Source: Nitrosopumilales archaeon (GTDB lineage: Archaea; Thermoproteota; Nitrososphaeria; Nitrososphaerales; Nitrosopumilaceae). From it: a DNA stretch of 9,547 nucleotides. The position numbers were made by a program, and so were the translations under genes. How positions within the stretch are numbered: position 1 is the first letter of the stretch; each line of letters starts with the position of its first letter. The notes beneath the pieces were generated by a model. That model was not told where the DNA came from. It saw only the letters and a list, made by a program, of their open reading frames with translations, and ran no database searches. Below, piece by piece: positions 6,836 to 9,547 of this stretch. The stretch covers positions 1 through 9,547 of the forward strand of contig JACOWO010000090.1 of assembly GCA_016176745.1 (NCBI GenBank). The letters are read 5' to 3'.

Positions 6836-7236
6836 AGCTTCCTTATCCTCTTTGTAACATATAAGACTATTTTAGCTAGTGTTTCAGGATTTAGAGTAGA
6901 CCTTTCTTCTTGAACCTCGAAGAGAAGTTTTCTTAAATATTCAATATCGTTCTCGTCCTCAACTACTAATCTATATCCTGACATTCTCAACAACGTATCT
7001 GCACTAATAATACCTGTTCTCTTGTTGCCACCTGCAAATGGTTGAAGCCACGCTATTCTGGCCATAAGGTTGGCTGCCTTCAAAATGACAGAGTCTTGCT
7101 CATCTACGGCTTTCAATATGTCCTCAAGAGCCTTGTCATTAGCTGCCACGCCTTCATAGTCGGCTGGATTTTTTTCAATCCACTCTTGCAAAATTCCTTT
7201 GTTTATTTCAATTAGATCTTGTTTTGTAAGAATCAT
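6832..7236 (-). CDS. Fic/Doc-fold protein with altered catalytic motif
   Basis: This 134-aa protein is about the size of Doc toxins. The Fic core helices are recognisable around IAWLQPFAGGNKRTG (61-75), and the downstream SADTLLRMSGYRL segment is typical of the family. Canonical Fic is HPFx(D/E)GN(G/K)R and Doc HPFxDANKR, which transfer AMP or phosphate to target proteins. Here the catalytic His is Gln65 and the metal-binding acidic residue is Gly69, while Asn71, Lys72 and Arg73, which hold phosphates, are kept. Ordinary AMPylation or phosphorylation is therefore unlikely; nucleotide or phosphate binding may persist. No (S/T)xxxE(G/N) inhibitory motif is obvious. The ATG at 7236 is 5 bases past the MaoC stop, and the TGA overlaps the next start, placing it inside an operon. 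Confidence 0.85.
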   Translation of the reverse strand: MILTKQDLIEINKGILQEWIEKNPADYEGVAANDKALEDILKAVDEQDSVILKAANLMARIAWLQPFAGGNKRTGIISADTLLRMSGYRLVVEDENDIEYLRKLLFEVQEERSTLNPETLAKIVLYVTKRIRKL

Positions 7237-7241
7237 GTCCT

Positions 7242-7697
7242 TTATTGATTCCTTGGAGGCTCCTTTTTAATTCGGTAAAGATTTCTTTTTGATACTACAA
7301 CCAGCTCACCGTCTTCAGTTTTTCCTTCACAGTTTACAGCTATCATGCCATAGTCACTATCAGTGTCTGTTTTATCTGCAAGTGTGAATTTGATCTTTAG
7401 CACCTGATCTGTATATAGTGGTTTTAGAAACCGCGTACTTCTATGATCCCAGTCTTTGTCGCCATCTGTCCCATAAAATAAAATCGCATTTCCATAAATC
7501 TGACTTAGTCTTGTAAACTCGCCTTCCATTCTTGCTAAAATTGCTCTTCCTGAAACAAGTGAACTGCCATTTGAACCCAAATCAAATATGACGTTTTTTA
7601 TTCTCGCAAAGGCAAGATATGATTCAAGTTCTTTTTTTGAGATTGTACATGTAGAAAAAAATTCCTCGCCTACCTTTAGTTCAGAAAACTTTTTCGT
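7242..7697 (-). CDS. MaoC-like hotdog-fold protein, 5' end lacks a normal start
   Basis: Hotdog proteins of the MaoC group hydrate or dehydrate acyl-CoA thioesters. The shortest reading starts at TTG 7580 (112 aa), but in the same frame clear family sequence runs upstream to about 7697: KKFSELKVGEEFF and a TISKKELE helix, the usual hotdog N-terminus. The core continues with GRAILARMEGEF, RFLKPLYTDQVLKIKF and VVVSKRNLYR strands. No ATG, GTG or TTG occurs in frame between the TGA at 7712-7710 and 7580. ATG 7713, overlapping the SDR 3' end, would give a full domain if one base of the A5 run (plus-strand 7690-7694) were dropped. The usual catalytic Asp-x-Asn-Pro-x-His motif is not visible. It lies between SDR and fic, so it is probably an SDR partner. 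Confidence 0.75.
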   Translation of the reverse strand, partial: TKKFSELKVGEEFFSTCTISKKELESYLAFARIKNVIFDLGSNGSSLVSGRAILARMEGEFTRLSQIYGNAILFYGTDGDKDWDHRSTRFLKPLYTDQVLKIKFTLADKTDTDSDYGMIAVNCEGKTEDGELVVVSKRNLYRIKKEPPRNQ

Positions 7698-7699
7698 GC

Positions 7700-9478
7700 C
7701 TAACGCACCTCATCGGTGCAAAATATTACTTCAGATAAGGAAGGTGCATTATCTGAGATAAAGTAGTTTATGGCCTGACAAATTTTTTCATTGTCTGGTT
7801 TTTTTCCATCTATGGTGCCAGGCAATATCAGAAACGATCTAACCTTAGAATTTAGCACATCACTTAGTTCCTGATTTATTGTAGTTGTAAACGGCCTTAG
7901 AGCGCCACGAAATACCTCAACTTTTGCCCTTTCTGCACCAGAAATTTTGTCTCCTACAGGTAGATCAGGGCCAATAACTACAACAGTTCCTGCCTTTCCT
8001 TTAAAGAGGCGTGGGTCCTTTGCTCCACCTGGCACAAAAATCTCAAATGCTTTTTGAATTACTGTAGCAGGTGTGTTTATGAACTTGTCAACTAGATTGT
8101 CCCACTCTGATCTTGAAAGCTCTAGTATTTTTGCAAAGTCAGGAACCTTTCCTGCCACGTGTATTACCATATCAAGTATTCCCATTCCCTTTGCTGTGTT
8201 TAGGAATCTTTCAATTTCTGCTGGATTTTTCAAATCAATTACATGTGAATGAAACTTTGCTTGAATAGAATCCTGACATTCCTTTGGTGAATTTTTAGAA
8301 ATTAGGCAAACAACCTTTCCGCCATTTTTTACAATATGTTCTGAGATATATTCTACTCTATCAGAATCTGTCTTGTCTGTTGCATCAATTGTAAAAACAA
8401 AAACCTTTGAGCTAAAATCTGGTTGTGTAACATCTGGTGTTGTAGTGGCAATGTGCGGTCTTACTGGATAAAATACTCTGTCGCCTGGAATTACCTTGCC
8501 ATTTAGAATTTTTGCCAAGATATCATCTGATAATGCAAGAACTGTCTCTGCAACTTGTTCTTGCGATAGGAACTGCTCGTCTGCAATCATCTTTGCTGTG
8601 TTTTTCTGAATCTTTTCGGCAATAGATTGGATTTTTGAAAGAAGCTTTGCTAGTGTATCTTCAAGCTTTTTACTATCTGCCCCCGGTTTTGTCTTAGCCA
8701 AGTTAGAGGCTGCCTGTGAAATTCCTTTTTTTACAATACTTTCATTTTCACCTAATAATGGAACAATTTCCTTGTTTGCCTTTTCTACTTCAAATGGAGT
8801 AAGATCCTCAAAACCACTTACGCGCATAAATTCAGAAGCAGCTTTTGGATAAACTGTTTTGTAAATTCTATCAGAGTGAACAGGGCCCGGATTTGTAGCA
8901 ATAGAGATTATTCCCTTGTCTGTTAATTCCCAAGACATTGCTTCTGCAAGTCTATTTTTTGCACCTTGAGATGCAGTATAGGGGCTACGAAATCTGTAAG
9001 GACGCTGCTCAAGTGGACGCTCCTCTGCAAAGAATGTTGAAATTGTAATTATTTTAGAGCCAGCCTTCATGACACGTAGGGCTTGTGACGAGGTCCAAAA
9101 TGTGCCGGTAAGATGGATTGCAACAGTACTTTTGAACTCATCAAGTGGTGAATTTGGAAAACATGTTACAGGTCCTGATACTCCTGCATTGTTTACAATA
9201 ATATCTAAATTGATATTTGATTTTTTCAAAGATTCAAACATTTCTGTAATTAGTTGCTTATCGCTTACATCTACGCCTGGAAAAATTTTTACAAATGCCT
9301 TGCTTTGTACTTTATTGAAAATTTCTTCAAGAATCTTTGCTGTTTGCTCAAGTGGCTCCTTTCTTCTGCCTAGTACAATAATACTTGCACCATGTTCTGC
9401 AAATTTTTTTGCAATAGCTTGGCCAATTCCTGTTCCACTGCCAGTAACTAGTACGACTTTGTTTTGGAACTTTAGCAT
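7700..9478 (-). CDS. Two-domain short-chain dehydrogenase/reductase, resembling the N-terminal half of malonyl-CoA reductase
   Basis: From ATG 9478 the protein has 592 aa (TTG 9484 would add two). Domain 1 (1 to about 235) is an SDR with TGSGTGIG (12-19), GRR after strand 2 (37-39; favours NADPH), NNAG (96-99), a Ser at 147 and Tyr167. The expected catalytic Lys of YxxxK is Gln171. A helical, Lys/Ala-rich linker (about 245-310) follows, then a cap segment. Domain 2 (about 355-592) is a degenerate Rossmann domain without a glycine motif. The ISTFF, NPGPVHSDRI and VAETVLALSDD blocks and the tandem layout resemble the malonate-semialdehyde reductase half of Chloroflexus malonyl-CoA reductase. 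A 3-hydroxypropionate-cycle or other 3-oxoacyl reductase role is possible but unproved. It is first in an operon with hotdog, Fic and a tail-anchored protein. Confidence 0.88.
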   Translation of the reverse strand: MLKFQNKVVLVTGSGTGIGQAIAKKFAEHGASIIVLGRRKEPLEQTAKILEEIFNKVQSKAFVKIFPGVDVSDKQLITEMFESLKKSNINLDIIVNNAGVSGPVTCFPNSPLDEFKSTVAIHLTGTFWTSSQALRVMKAGSKIITISTFFAEERPLEQRPYRFRSPYTASQGAKNRLAEAMSWELTDKGIISIATNPGPVHSDRIYKTVYPKAASEFMRVSGFEDLTPFEVEKANKEIVPLLGENESIVKKGISQAASNLAKTKPGADSKKLEDTLAKLLSKIQSIAEKIQKNTAKMIADEQFLSQEQVAETVLALSDDILAKILNGKVIPGDRVFYPVRPHIATTTPDVTQPDFSSKVFVFTIDATDKTDSDRVEYISEHIVKNGGKVVCLISKNSPKECQDSIQAKFHSHVIDLKNPAEIERFLNTAKGMGILDMVIHVAGKVPDFAKILELSRSEWDNLVDKFINTPATVIQKAFEIFVPGGAKDPRLFKGKAGTVVVIGPDLPVGDKISGAERAKVEVFRGALRPFTTTINQELSDVLNSKVRSFLILPGTIDGKKPDNEKICQAINYFISDNAPSLSEVIFCTDEVR

Positions 9479-9500
9479 GGACAAGACACTGCAAGTTTTG

Positions 9501-9510
9501 TATTATTTAT
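9501..9510 (-). promoter_or_regulatory. TATA box of the SDR-MaoC-Fic operon
   Basis: The minus-strand element ATAAATAATA is centred about 27 bases before the ATG at 9478, as expected for a leaderless archaeal message. A second A/T-rich element (CTTTAAAC, about 9516-9523) lies further out. This is the only evident promoter for the four-gene unit; gaps inside the unit are too short for others. Confidence 0.45.
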
Positions 9511-9547
9511 TTGGTTGTTTAAAGTTCGATTAATCTTTATTTGAGGG

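Noticed and set aside
9069..9533. 154-aa plus-strand frame
   Set aside because: Antisense to the cofactor-binding half of the SDR gene, which has all the expected motifs.

Overview
The window most likely comes from a mesophilic ammonia-oxidizing archaeon (Nitrososphaerota/Thaumarchaeota, Nitrosopumilus/Nitrosarchaeum-like). The grounds are a low-GC, gene-dense sequence; A/T-rich TATA-like boxes about 26 bases before start codons, so leaderless messages; TTG and GTG starts; and archaeal families such as the PIN-ATPase-KH protein and family 4 uracil-DNA glycosylase. The lineage is inferred from protein style, not from a marker gene. No tRNA, rRNA, CRISPR array or insertion sequence was seen, and no gene-free stretch exceeds 300 bases.

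Left part (1-4107). A minus-strand pair runs tldD then a 4Fe-4S uracil-DNA glycosylase cut by the left edge, one base apart. Divergent from tldD is a PIN-ATPase-KH protein of the PINA type. It ends stop-to-stop against a minus-strand MntR/DtxR-family metal-responsive regulator that keeps all six MntR metal ligands. A 195-base divergent promoter region with an 11-bp inverted repeat follows the regulator.

Middle (4303-6551). The plus strand carries a small hydrophobic orphan, a membrane-anchored DUF192 protein, a membrane-anchored orphan with conserved-looking cysteines, and a TSUP-family (TauE/SafE) permease. The permease is broken. Its 5' end is missing and fused in the wrong frame to the upstream gene, and an internal deletion plus frameshift removed its second glycine-rich motif.

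Right part (6611-9484). A compact minus-strand operon holds, in transcription order, a two-domain SDR reductase laid out like the N-terminal half of Chloroflexus malonyl-CoA reductase, a MaoC-type hotdog protein with no normal start for its full domain, a Fic/Doc-fold protein whose catalytic His is Gln, and a tail-anchored mini-protein overlapping fic by ATGA. Three members lack textbook catalytic residues: SDR YxxxK Lys to Gln, no visible hotdog Asp/His, Fic His to Gln. This is the most interesting part of the window.
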